A stretch of DNA of 64,000 bases from an uncultured Alphaproteobacteria bacterium (GTDB taxonomy: Bacteria > Pseudomonadota > Alphaproteobacteria > RF32 > CAG-239), in assembly GCA_934270475.1 (NCBI GenBank), contig CAKQPS010000004.1:1-64000 (forward strand), written 5' to 3'. Shown here piece by piece: positions 54,245 through 62,982 of the stretch. Numbering within the stretch: the first letter of the stretch is position 1; each line of letters begins with the position of its first letter. A model generated the notes under the pieces. That model was given only the letters and a program-made list of their open reading frames with translations, was not told where the DNA came from and did not search any database. Position numbers and translations under genes: made by a program.

Positions 54245-55792
54245 TTATTTTTGAAAGAGAGGGTGTACTACAAATTTTAAATTATTTGAGTAATCTAATT
54301 CATTCAACATAGGTCTATTCGGTGATGCATATACAATATTATTGCGCTTGTCCTTGAAGCCTATAATTCCTATAGTAAATAATACATTTAATAGCTTTTT
54401 TATACTTGCTTCCTGACAAAATGAATCTTCTTTACCACATATAAGAAAACTTTGAACAACAGGGTCAGACTGCTTATTGGAGGCATATAAAATACCTTCT
54501 ACTTCACTGTATTTGAAAATAGCATCAGAGTAATAAAACTCATTACCTAGACAATATAGTGCTTTTATATACTCTTCAATATTAGGATAATTGTATGCCC
54601 ACTCGTGTTTTAATGCTTCGAGGCGATTATATTTGAATTCTTCTTCTGCATTTATAATAGCATCAGATGTTATATGAGTATATCCATCAGCTTTAGCAAT
54701 ACACATATTTACGAAAGTAATAGCATCTCTCGGTCTCATCATTGTTCGTTCAATAATATAATTAACTGCTAAATTTCCATTTATGTTGCAATTAAATAGA
54801 TCCTTAAATGTAATATTAAGGCTTTTCTGATATTTGTTTCTAAATAAATAGTTTATACGCTTATCCAGTATTTGAATTAAAGCATTTTCATTCCAATTAA
54901 TTTTTAAAGTAAAAGCTTCGTCTTTTTCATTTTGCCTATTCATTACTTCACAGGTTTTAGCTAATAAATCAGCACGCATTGCAACTAATACTTTAAGATT
55001 AGGAATATCAATAAACATTCTAAGAGCATCAAGCAAGGCATGAATTAGTTTATATTTTGAATCATCATCTACCCAATTTTGGTCCAAATCATCAATCGTT
55101 ACAATAGTTTTACGCTGTTTATTTAAGTCAAAATATTCCTTTAATAATGATATTACGTTTTTTAGCTGACTTATTTGTGTAGCATTTACACATTGGCTTG
55201 CCTTAGTTTGAAGCTCTTGTTTCTGAGATTGTGTAAGTGTACCTTTTACTTTGAAAAAATCAGCATATCCCATTTCTCCAGCTATCTTTTTTTCTATTTC
55301 TGCTGTTAACTTCGTTATACCTTGCTCTTCAAAAAAGATATTTCCATAAGTATCTAAATATTTTTTTAATTCAGAAATTCTACCTGCATTCTTTGTATTT
55401 TCACTTAAAATTTTGAAAAAATCTTTTTTATGGTAAGCAAAGTAGTTTTTGATAATATGAGATATAATTTCGTGCATCCATAAAAATTTATAAAAAATCT
55501 CTAAATTAATGCCCTCTTCTTTCATTGCATTAACAAATGGGATATTATTAATATATTGAAATACAAATATCTCTGGCTTTATAGGTATAAAAACATCTAC
55601 ATCGTTTTTGAGCATATTCATTAATGCTGTTTTACCACAACCAGTTCGACCTAATAGAATCATTTTTTTATCATCAAAATCGAGTAAAGAAGAATACTCT
55701 GAAGTTCTTAAAAAACATTCAGAAAGAAATTCTCCGTCGTTTTCCGCAGCACCTGTACCTATATTCATATTTCGTTTTAATACTATATCCAT
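54245..55792 (-). CDS. P-loop ATPase, Sll1717-like
   Basis: The 515-residue protein has Walker A GRTGCGKT (residues 48-55), Walker B IVTIDDLDQNW (~235), a sensor-like LVAMRADLL, and MMRPRDAITF late in the ATPase part. This is the layout of the P-loop ATPase Sll1717 family. The C-terminal ~150 residues are a helical domain. It is alone on the minus strand, convergent with hsdR, inside the defence cluster. Such ATPases often accompany phage-defence effectors, but no partner gene is adjacent. Confidence 0.75.
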   Translation of the reverse strand: MDIVLKRNMNIGTGAAENDGEFLSECFLRTSEYSSLLDFDDKKMILLGRTGCGKTALMNMLKNDVDVFIPIKPEIFVFQYINNIPFVNAMKEEGINLEIFYKFLWMHEIISHIIKNYFAYHKKDFFKILSENTKNAGRISELKKYLDTYGNIFFEEQGITKLTAEIEKKIAGEMGYADFFKVKGTLTQSQKQELQTKASQCVNATQISQLKNVISLLKEYFDLNKQRKTIVTIDDLDQNWVDDDSKYKLIHALLDALRMFIDIPNLKVLVAMRADLLAKTCEVMNRQNEKDEAFTLKINWNENALIQILDKRINYLFRNKYQKSLNITFKDLFNCNINGNLAVNYIIERTMMRPRDAITFVNMCIAKADGYTHITSDAIINAEEEFKYNRLEALKHEWAYNYPNIEEYIKALYCLGNEFYYSDAIFKYSEVEGILYASNKQSDPVVQSFLICGKEDSFCQEASIKKLLNVLFTIGIIGFKDKRNNIVYASPNRPMLNELDYSNNLKFVVHPLFQK

Positions 55793-56097
55793 ATTCCAAT
55801 CCTTTGCTTAATCTAGGATCAGAGTAAACGAGTTGTTGTACATTTCAACAAATATTATAAATTCTTTCACAAGATAGTATGAATTACATTTAGATAATTT
55901 GAATAAGTCTAATAGCTCAATATTATTGCTAACGAGCTTGATGTTTATCTTTGTCCGTCCATTTGTTAGCAATCCCGTCTGAATCGTAGCAAAATGTTAC
56001 CAACGAGTCTTATTTTAGGGGCTCGCGAAGGTGATTTTTTACGGCATAATATAAATAGTTAATGAGTAATAACACTATTTATGAAAGGAGAAAAATC
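55793..56097. other. Intergenic region upstream of the small-gene cluster
   Basis: About 300 bases between two divergently read units. No gene. GGCATAATATAAATAG near 56043 looks like a -10 region for the plus strand, and AAAGGAGAAAAATC is the ribosome site of the next gene. Confidence 0.45.
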
Positions 56098-56229
56098 ATG
56101 TATCAGATTAAAATTAATGGAATTCTAATGCCTTATTTATACTGGAGTCTAAGAGAAGCCATCGAGGCTTGTGAAGCTGAAAAAGTTCGCGGTTGTGCTG
56201 TAATGACTGAAATTGTGCACGTTGATTAA
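56098..56229 (+). CDS. Small protein, 43 aa
   Basis: GAAAGGAGAAAAATC precedes the ATG at a good distance, and the frame ends TAA at 56229. The product (MYQIKINGILMPY, REAIEACEAEKVRGC, IVHVD) looks like a small compact alpha/beta protein of mobile-element type. Family unknown. Another short gene follows 29 bases later. Confidence 0.6.
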   Translation: MYQIKINGILMPYLYWSLREAIEACEAEKVRGCAVMTEIVHVD

Positions 56230-56258
56230 AATTAACTTTATTATGAAAGGAAAATATC

Positions 56259-56531
56259 ATGCAAATGTTATTTGAAGCTTGGCTTTTAGATAATAATTAT
56301 AAACCGACGACGGCTGTTGACTACCCTGATCGTTTGAGACGTCTGTGTGCAAGAGAGAAAATATCTTATGAGTACCTGGCAGAACACCTTTCGGAAATTA
56401 TACCGCAATATGATAAAACCGGTAGAAAATCAAGCTATGCCAAGACGTCTCATTATTCTGTATGGAACGCTCTTTGCCGGTTTAAGGAATTTTTAGCTGA
56501 CGCTAGCGCTCAAGTAGAAGGAGCCAAATAA
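56259..56531 (+). CDS. Hypothetical protein resembling an integrase core-binding module, 90 aa
   Basis: GAAAGGAAAATATC precedes the ATG. The sequence (FEAWLLDNNYKPTTAVDYPDRLRRLC, YAKTSHYSVWNALCRFKEFL) is helical and resembles the N-terminal SAM-like domain of tyrosine recombinases. There is no catalytic domain and the stop overlaps the next start. It may be a regulator or a remnant. Confidence 0.6.
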   Translation: MQMLFEAWLLDNNYKPTTAVDYPDRLRRLCAREKISYEYLAEHLSEIIPQYDKTGRKSSYAKTSHYSVWNALCRFKEFLADASAQVEGAK

Positions 56532-56851
56532 TGAATGATATTGCAGCGTTGAATGATAATTTTCGTAAGACATTTACCGGTGGTCAGGTGCTCTTGACTG
56601 CCGGTATTGCTACCATGAGTTCAGAAGATAAAGCCAATATTATATCACTTGTTCAGAATTTTGATAATTTTACACCAGATAACAATCCGTACGCTGAAAA
56701 CGATTTTGGCTCATTTGATTATAAATGCAATAAAATCTTTGCGAAAATTGACTATTATGACCGGTTTAATACACATTTTGCTTCTGAAAATCCAGCTGAT
56801 ATAAGCAAAACATTGAGAATACTCACCATCATGTTAGCAGAAGAATATTGA
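56531..56851 (+). CDS. DUF3768-domain protein
   Basis: The 106-residue protein matches the DUF3768 pattern: IAALNDNFR near the start, LTAGIATM, NFDNFTPDNNPYAENDFGSFDY, FAKIDYYD, and a close RILTIMLAEEY. This family is found in alphaproteobacterial plasmids and islands. Function is unknown. Its start overlaps the stop of the preceding gene by one base. Confidence 0.85.
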   Translation: MNDIAALNDNFRKTFTGGQVLLTAGIATMSSEDKANIISLVQNFDNFTPDNNPYAENDFGSFDYKCNKIFAKIDYYDRFNTHFASENPADISKTLRILTIMLAEEY

Positions 56852-56966
56852 TTTGCTGTTCATATACGATTTACAAAATAATTTGTTGTTCATATTTTAA
56901 ACTTTATGAATTACAAATAAATTTCTACATCATGGATGAATCACAAAATAATTTGCTGTTCATATT
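56851..56966 (+). repeat. Three copies of AATTTGYTGTTCATATT
   Basis: Copies at about 56851, 56880 and 56950 are each followed after 8-24 bases by GA(A)TTACAAA. A fourth copy lies at 39431-39447 in the first island. They sit just upstream of the Fic gene and could be operators. Confidence 0.75.
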
Positions 56967-57028
56967 ATGCGTTTTATGATTTACAAATTGAACATATGAG
57001 ATATTGTAATGAAAAAGGAGATAGTCAA

Positions 57029-58123
57029 ATGTTACCTTATATTCCGCAAACACTACCTATAAAAAATCTTGATTGGCACAGATTAATTCCTCTGGTCAGT
57101 AAGTCTAATGCTATACTTTCACAATATAACGGATTGCTTGAAAGTTTGGTTAATCCTCATGTACTGTTAGCTCCTATGACCACTAAAGAAGCAACCCTGT
57201 CATCAAAAATAGAAGGAACTCAAGCTACATTATCCGAAGTTTTCAGATATGAAGCCGGAGAAAATTACAACCAAGAGAAAAACGAAGATATTGAAGAAAT
57301 TCAGAATTATCGCAAGGCTATGTTGGAAGCTGAAAATATGCTAAAAGATAAGCCTTTTATTCATCTCAATATGATAAAAAGATTACATGAGATATTATTG
57401 GCCGGTGTGCGTGGTAACAATAAAGCAAGAGGTGAATTCAGGAAAATACAAAACTGGATAGGTGTATCAGGTAGCACCATTGAAAACGCAAAATATGTGC
57501 CACCGACACCTACAGAAATGATGAAGGCTTTGGATAATTGGGAGAAGTACATTAACACTGATGATGTTGAAGATATTTTGATTCAACTTGCCTTTATTCA
57601 TGCACAGTTTGAAATTATTCACCCGTTTTTAGATGGCAATGGAAGAATTGGACGTATTTTGATACCATTATTTTTGTATGCTAAACAATATTTGAAATTA
57701 CCGGTATTTTATTTAAGTGAATATTTAGAAAGCAATCGAGAAGGGTATTATAACCATTTAAATGCAATTACTGGAAAAAATGATTGGCAGCAATGGATAG
57801 AGTTTTTCCTTAATGCTATCATTTTGCAAGCAGAAAAAAATACAAAAAAGGCAAAAGAAGTGTTGGCTCTATATGATAAGATGAAAGACAGATTTATCAG
57901 TGTTACGAAGTCACAATATTCAGCGACAGCATTGGATGCATTATTTACAAAACCGATTATCAGTTCAGCACAATTTTTTGTAGATGCTAAGATTGATAGC
58001 AGGGTAACTGCAAATCGTATCCTACAGAAATTAACTGCTGATGGAATACTGGAAATAATTAAAGAAGGAAAAGGGAATCAACCTTCTACATATGCTTTTA
58101 ATGAATTGTTGGATATAGTTTAG
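57029..58123 (+). CDS. Fic-family protein (AMPylation enzyme)
   Basis: The start ATG at 57029, with AAGGAG upstream, is preferred to a longer frame with a poor N-terminus. The product (~364 residues) has the Fic core with HPFLDGNGRIGR (His198 catalytic) and an N-terminal inhibitory motif (SSKIEGT), so it is class II-like. A C-terminal winged-helix-like domain (VTANRILQKLTADGILEIIKEG) follows. It transfers AMP to protein hydroxyls. In an island it may be a toxin or a regulator; no antitoxin gene is adjacent. Confidence 0.88.
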   Translation: MLPYIPQTLPIKNLDWHRLIPLVSKSNAILSQYNGLLESLVNPHVLLAPMTTKEATLSSKIEGTQATLSEVFRYEAGENYNQEKNEDIEEIQNYRKAMLEAENMLKDKPFIHLNMIKRLHEILLAGVRGNNKARGEFRKIQNWIGVSGSTIENAKYVPPTPTEMMKALDNWEKYINTDDVEDILIQLAFIHAQFEIIHPFLDGNGRIGRILIPLFLYAKQYLKLPVFYLSEYLESNREGYYNHLNAITGKNDWQQWIEFFLNAIILQAEKNTKKAKEVLALYDKMKDRFISVTKSQYSATALDALFTKPIISSAQFFVDAKIDSRVTANRILQKLTADGILEIIKEGKGNQPSTYAFNELLDIV

Positions 58124-58349
58124 TATATTAAAGCTTGTTTTTTCAGCCATATACACGTAGATTTGTTCTAGATTGCTGTTTATACAGTAAAAATGAATCT
58201 ATTGCATATAGGGCTGATTTTTGAGACCATACCAACCTTTGCAAATTCAGCAGAGATTGGATTTGTTTATAATATATTCGCGATGGTTTATAACATCAAT
58301 TTACTTTTGATAGGTTTGTATTGTCGTGTTTTTGTAAAAGGATACATAT

Positions 58350-58778
58350 ATGCCTATTGGTAATACATTAGAAGCCAAAATGAGATATCGTATTAATAAG
58401 AGTAAGGTATCTGCATTTATTTTATCTGATTTCTATGATTTAAGTGATAGAGATCAGGTTGGACGTGTGTTGAGAAAAATGGTAAAAGAACAATTTCTCA
58501 TTAAAATTGGACAAGGTATATTTGCTAAAACCAAAGAATCTAAACTAACCGGTAAACGAGTTCTGGAGACTGATTTTATTACCACCGCTAAACAAGCATT
58601 AAGAAAGTTAAAGGTGAAAATATTTCCTTCTAAAGCAGAACAGGATTATAATTCAGGAAAATCTACTCAGGTGCCTACTGGTTTGCGTATTGGTGTTAAT
58701 AAAAGAATTTCCAGAACAATATCATATAACGGAAGAGAAATAAGCTATGAACAATATCGTAATAACAAAATAAAGTAA
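58350..58778 (+). CDS. DUF6088 antitoxin-like DNA-binding protein (AbiEi type)
   Basis: The 142-residue protein has an N-terminal winged helix typical of AbiEi/DUF6088 (VSAFILSDFYDLSDRDQVGRVLRKMVKEQFLIKIGQGIFAKTKES). A basic C-terminal part (PTGLRIGVNKRISRTISYNG) follows. These proteins normally repress and pair with an AbiEii nucleotidyltransferase toxin. None follows here, so it is an orphan. It is separated from Fic by 226 bases. Confidence 0.75.
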   Translation: MPIGNTLEAKMRYRINKSKVSAFILSDFYDLSDRDQVGRVLRKMVKEQFLIKIGQGIFAKTKESKLTGKRVLETDFITTAKQALRKLKVKIFPSKAEQDYNSGKSTQVPTGLRIGVNKRISRTISYNGREISYEQYRNNKIK

Positions 58779-58787
58779 TAGATTTTA

Positions 58788-58813
58788 ACCTATTGCTTAT
58801 TGGAAATAGGTTA
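58788..58813. terminator. Hairpin TAACCTATT...AATAGGTTA, copy 1
   Basis: The stem AACCTATT/AATAGGTT with a short loop is followed by A-rich sequence. A near-identical hairpin lies at 60052-60077. Orientation as a terminator is uncertain; it may be a mobile small repeat. Confidence 0.5.
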
Positions 58814-58915
58814 AAAAAACAAAATCTCATTTTTTGACCATAGGACTCAATGTTTTGTTTTGATATAGGTTTATATATAAAATTCAAATATGCTTGTTTA
58901 TGGGCTGTTTATGAC

Positions 58916-59718
58916 TCAATGGGATATGTTTTCAGAAATTTTATTATACTTTATCTTAAAACCTTTATCTTTTAACTCTTTTATACATTCAACATAATCT
59001 TTATAAAGTTGATTATAATCATTACGTATTTTTTCTAATAATGAATCAGATATATATAAACCATTATTTGAACACGTACCTTTATTAAGATACTTCATCC
59101 AACCTTTAGCACCATTTTTGTTATCATTATATTTGTCTTTTGTTTGTAACATATTACGATATTTAGGTTGTTTATACTCTTTATTACCATTACACACGGA
59201 AGTTTTTAATGATAATATTACTTTACTATCTAAATCTTCATCATTAAATATTTCTCTTATACCGTGTATGTGTGTCTCTTTATCATTTATATTTTTACGT
59301 TTACTTTTTACTTTATTTTCTAAAACAAATGACATCATAGGTTTAGGCATTGATTGCAGTTGATAGTCTAAATTTCCATACATTCTTTTAATTATAATAG
59401 CTTTTAACTCTTTATATGATAAATTTTTATATCTATCTCTAAACTCTTTACTGAAATCTAAAGTAAAAGGTTTAAGATTTATAAATTCTTTTGTTTCTGC
59501 CATAAAATAAAAGAAATACGCAAGTCTTTGTATATCCGTTACATCTCTCCATATTGGTAATCTATATACTTCTATTTCTTTTCTATCATTGTCATCATAT
59601 ATATTACTAATATGTGGTACGAAAATAAAATTATGTTTCCACCATTTAGCAATATGAATAAAGTCTCCGTAGGCTCTTTGACTTTTCTTTTTCTTATTTA
59701 TTTTCTGTTTTTTTGCAT
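58916..59718 (-). pseudogene. Unknown helical/basic protein, frameshifted at an A7 run
   Basis: A 195-codon frame from 59503 continues upstream in frame without a start, while an ATG at 59718 with GGAG before it stops after six codons. Adding one A to the A7 run (59714-59708) joins them: a ~268-residue basic protein (RAYGDFIHIAKWWKHNFIF, VPHISNIYDDND, LQSMPKPMMSFVLENK, THIHGIREIFND, WMKYLNKG). The gene is therefore frameshifted, or uses slippage. THIHGI recalls metal-binding His motifs of replication initiators, but only weakly. Not identified. Confidence 0.55.
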
Positions 59719-60089
59719 GGTTAATCTCCTATGCATTATAGAATTCTTAATTGCATGGAAATTGATGCTGAAAAAATTATTTTAATGATGACATTTTGCT
59801 TCAAATTGCTACGAATTGACCGGAACATCTGCGGATAAAATGTATTATAAGCTATATGAGTGAAATAGCTTATATTCTACTGGAAAATACTACGGTTAAT
59901 TTTGTTTATACACGTAAAAAGCGCCAAAATTTGCCTTTTTTGAATATCAAGAGTTAGCTGGACACACCACCGCATTATACTTTATATAAAAAAACAAACT
60001 AAACATGCATACCCCGGGCCAGCTATAATGGACCATAATTTAAGCAAGATAACCTATTGCCAACAGGAAATAGGTTTAAAAACAAAAAA
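59719..60089. other. Non-coding stretch with an operator-like palindrome
   Basis: No gene. ATAAGCTAT (59847-59855) and ATAGCTTAT (59865-59873) form a perfect inverted repeat, and a related sequence recurs near 62633. A second copy of the TAACCTATT hairpin lies at 60052-60077. Confidence 0.55.
60052..60077. terminator. Hairpin TAACCTATT...AATAGGTTT, copy 2
   Basis: Differs from copy 1 mainly in its loop. Lies upstream of the methyltransferase terminator. Confidence 0.5.
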
Positions 60090-60090
60090 A

Positions 60091-60114
60091 GAGGAGCCTA
60101 AAACTAAACTCCTC
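60091..60114 (-). terminator. Intrinsic terminator after the C5 methyltransferase gene
   Basis: GAGGAG pairs with CTCCTC. On the minus strand a run of T (TTTTTTT) follows the hairpin. Confidence 0.8.
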
Positions 60115-60129
60115 CTTTTTCTCTTCATA

Positions 60130-61185
60130 TTACGGCTTTTTGACAATACAATCTATATATGACTGTAACAAAGCTTTCACATGATGTGGTGCAAAACACT
60201 CGCCAATAACATCGCGGATTAACTGTTCATCGTTTCTGGCCCACAATGGAATGAACCAGTCTTGCGGTAATCCTGTTAACAAAATTGTTTCCAAAGTTGT
60301 TAATGTACGATTCTGTTCGTAATGGACCGTATTATAACCAGAAATGCTTGCACTCTTTTGCACAATTGTTCCCCAAGGTTCATTTCTAAAGTTGCGACGA
60401 CCAACAAATTTTGGTTTAGGCTTCTTCGGCAAAGAACCATCTGCATTTACAAATTGCTTTGGGGATTCGCCTTCCTTAACACCATGTAACATGTCTACTT
60501 GGCATTTAGGCATGCTTGGACCATTATGCAAAGGTATTCCGCTACGTTGGCCTGCTGCGACTGGAGGTAAATTACCAATGGCAGATTCAGCAGTAGCATA
60601 TTGACTTTCATCGCATTCTTGAGGATGTTTCCATATGCCAACACGAGAAAATAAGATAATTGTACGGCGACGATGTTGCGGACATCCAAATCCAACGGCA
60701 TCCTGTACTAATATTTCCACGTGATAACCTAATGGCTCCAACGCATCTCGAATACGTTGTTCAACAGTTCTGCCATCGTCATCTAAAACAGCGTTTTGAA
60801 ACTCTTCCGCATTCTCAATCCAACCAGATTCCATCCTGGTTAGTCGTATAAACAGTAGTATATACAAAAATAAAAATGCTTCGGTTGAGTGTAAATGCTG
60901 TTTTCCTGCCTTTGCAAATGGTTGGCAACAAGGCGAAAATGTCCCGATTTTACAACCTTTTTCAACGAATTTACAAACCAGTTGAGCAAAGATTTTGGGG
61001 TCCGTGAAAGACCCCTTTATAATTTCAGCATCAGGATATTTATCACAGCTCCAAAGGTATCGGATTGAATTCAACTCATTGCCGAGCACAATCTCAAATC
61101 CTAATTGTTTTGCCCATTCAAAACCAACAGATGTGCTCTGAAAAGCGCAAAATATTGGTATCATTTTACTGATGTCATCAGTCAT
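60130..61185 (-). CDS. C5-cytosine DNA methyltransferase
   Basis: The 351-residue protein has the order of a cytosine methylase: FCAFQSTSVGFEWAKQLGFEI (SAM motif I region), TFSPCCQPFAKAGK (catalytic Cys-Gln; here Pro-Cys-Cys-Gln rather than Pro-Pro-Cys-Gln), ENAEEF (motif VI-like), FGCPQHRRRTIILFS (motif VIII), and a C-terminal EITLLTGLP. Its recognition domain is short. No restriction enzyme is adjacent. Its start overlaps the stop of the MT-A70-like gene by eight bases, so they are coupled. It could protect the element or alter host DNA. Confidence 0.88.
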   Translation of the reverse strand: MTDDISKMIPIFCAFQSTSVGFEWAKQLGFEIVLGNELNSIRYLWSCDKYPDAEIIKGSFTDPKIFAQLVCKFVEKGCKIGTFSPCCQPFAKAGKQHLHSTEAFLFLYILLFIRLTRMESGWIENAEEFQNAVLDDDGRTVEQRIRDALEPLGYHVEILVQDAVGFGCPQHRRRTIILFSRVGIWKHPQECDESQYATAESAIGNLPPVAAGQRSGIPLHNGPSMPKCQVDMLHGVKEGESPKQFVNADGSLPKKPKPKFVGRRNFRNEPWGTIVQKSASISGYNTVHYEQNRTLTTLETILLTGLPQDWFIPLWARNDEQLIRDVIGECFAPHHVKALLQSYIDCIVKKP

Positions 61186-62506
61186 CGGACACCTCCCGAG
61201 AAGTAGAGGCTGTATCGTCTACACCCTCAATATCCTCAATTGTTTCCGTGAGCACTTCTGCTTCCGTTACCAAATCAAGCAATTCAGCATCTGGATAAAG
61301 CAACTTAATTACACTTCTGTAATATGTATACCCACTTCCTTCGCCAATTTCACTTTCATAAGCAACAGATTTTTCACCACGAAATTCAGGTTTTTCAAAA
61401 TTACCTTTTAAGCCAACCAGAACTTGAGAATGATAGTCTTTGAAATACTGACCGCCATGACGGAATTTATTTCTCACAAATACCGCGGCATCAGCATATT
61501 CAAAGCCATTGTTACGAATAAAATCAATCGCATGAGCAATTTGACCTTTATCTGCCCAAAGATAGAGCAAACAATTATCATTTGCAGCTTCAGACAAATC
61601 AAAGCCTTCTTCAAATTTATTGAAGTCAGCGTAAATAATATCATATTTAGCGACTGGCAGTTCGATTGTTTCTGAATCGCCATTGTCGTTGCATGCAATA
61701 TTATTTGCATCTTTTTTCGCCTTATTCAACTTATTTTCCTTTGCTTTCACATAACGCAAGGCATGTGTCAAAGTCGGAATTTCGTTGTTGTCATTGGCAA
61801 ATTTCTTCTCTTTATCAACAGCTTCTACTGTCAATTTTTTGAATCTTGCCGCCATTTTATGATTCAAGCCAAAGTCTTCTTCAAAAATTTGGTATTGAAA
61901 ACGATTGTCACCTTCATACTTTTCAGGATAAAGATCAGAACGACCGCCACTATGTCCTACTACTTCATTAAGTCTTAGACTCAGCTTTAAAGCTGCATCC
62001 AAGGCAATGAAGCCAAATTCTCGAGCATGCTCGTGACGAATATGATACTCTTGAGCAGTCATTTTTCTTTCATTTCTTAAAGATTTTTTTGCTGCCTTGA
62101 TAGCATCTTCGCTAATAGTGACAAATGAAGTGAGCTTATACGGATCCTCCGGTATTACCAAAGAATGTAAATCTTCAGGAATTGTTGTTAAATCCGCTGA
62201 AAATTTACTTCTCTGACAGCTGTTTGCCACTAATACAACCTCATTTGTTAAATTGGTGCATTCAGCCATGATTTGTTCTTCATCAACAACAGGTGTTGAA
62301 CTGACAACAGTAGCTTCACCTTCAATTGTAACAACATCAGAAGAAAGCGGTGGAGTCGGAACCCCACCATTTTCATCGTTGTCATTAGCATTTGAAGTAG
62401 AAACATCATGTGCTTCAATCTCGGTTAAGACAGCATTTGCTTCAATTTCAGAAGCTTTGTCAATGATATTCATATCATCGACTTCTTTATTTATAAGTGT
62501 ATTCAT
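61178..62506 (-). CDS. MT-A70-like protein with degenerate catalytic motif
   Basis: The 442-residue protein has an acidic, disordered N-terminus (residues 1-110), a helical middle (~120-260) and a C-terminal MT-A70-fold domain (~280-420): YDIIYADFNK, CLLYLWADKGQIAHAIDFIRNNGF, QVLVGLKGNF. In active MT-A70 enzymes the site is DPPW; here Asp294 is followed by F-N-K, so adenine methylation is unlikely. A TAGGAG site precedes the ATG. It is coupled to the C5 methyltransferase and may be a DNA-binding partner. Confidence 0.75.
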   Translation of the reverse strand: MNTLINKEVDDMNIIDKASEIEANAVLTEIEAHDVSTSNANDNDENGGVPTPPLSSDVVTIEGEATVVSSTPVVDEEQIMAECTNLTNEVVLVANSCQRSKFSADLTTIPEDLHSLVIPEDPYKLTSFVTISEDAIKAAKKSLRNERKMTAQEYHIRHEHAREFGFIALDAALKLSLRLNEVVGHSGGRSDLYPEKYEGDNRFQYQIFEEDFGLNHKMAARFKKLTVEAVDKEKKFANDNNEIPTLTHALRYVKAKENKLNKAKKDANNIACNDNGDSETIELPVAKYDIIYADFNKFEEGFDLSEAANDNCLLYLWADKGQIAHAIDFIRNNGFEYADAAVFVRNKFRHGGQYFKDYHSQVLVGLKGNFEKPEFRGEKSVAYESEIGEGSGYTYYRSVIKLLYPDAELLDLVTEAEVLTETIEDIEGVDDTASTSREVSDD

Positions 62507-62982
62507 ATTAAAACTCCTATTTTATACACTTGTTTTAATATTACCCCATGACATAATTATTTAAATCATGGGTGCCCAAAGAAGCCGAGATTGGAAAAAT
62601 GGTATTTACAAACAAAAAAAATTGATGTATAAACTATATGAATGGTATAGCTAACCGATTTCAAATCTCGGTGAGGCTTATGATGAAAGACTGAATATAG
62701 CGAATATATTTAGTCTTTTTTATCATAAACCTTTCTCTTCTATCGTAAACCTCATGAATCAACTCCATATCCCGGCCAATGCGAAAAACTTCGCAAGGTA
62801 AGATAAAGAAGTCGATTTACAGGTTAAATCCTGTTTTTTCTTATTCACGATGTTTATATAACCGATGGTAGCGTATTTGTACCATCTGGTTAGTGATATA
62901 AGGCATATCTTTTTAATTGTCAATAACTTTTTTATTATTTTGGAATTTCGCGGACAAACGAAGAAAGCAAACATTGATAAAG
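62507..62982. other. Non-coding region with inverted repeats
   Basis: No supported gene; a 75-codon frame is judged spurious. CCGAGATT (62584) and AATCTCGG (62663) form a long-range inverted repeat enclosing a TATATGA-ATGG-TATAGC palindrome that resembles 59847-59873. A hairpin, TTATGAT...AAGACT...AGTCTT...ATCATAA at about 62675-62728, looks like a terminator. Confidence 0.55.
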
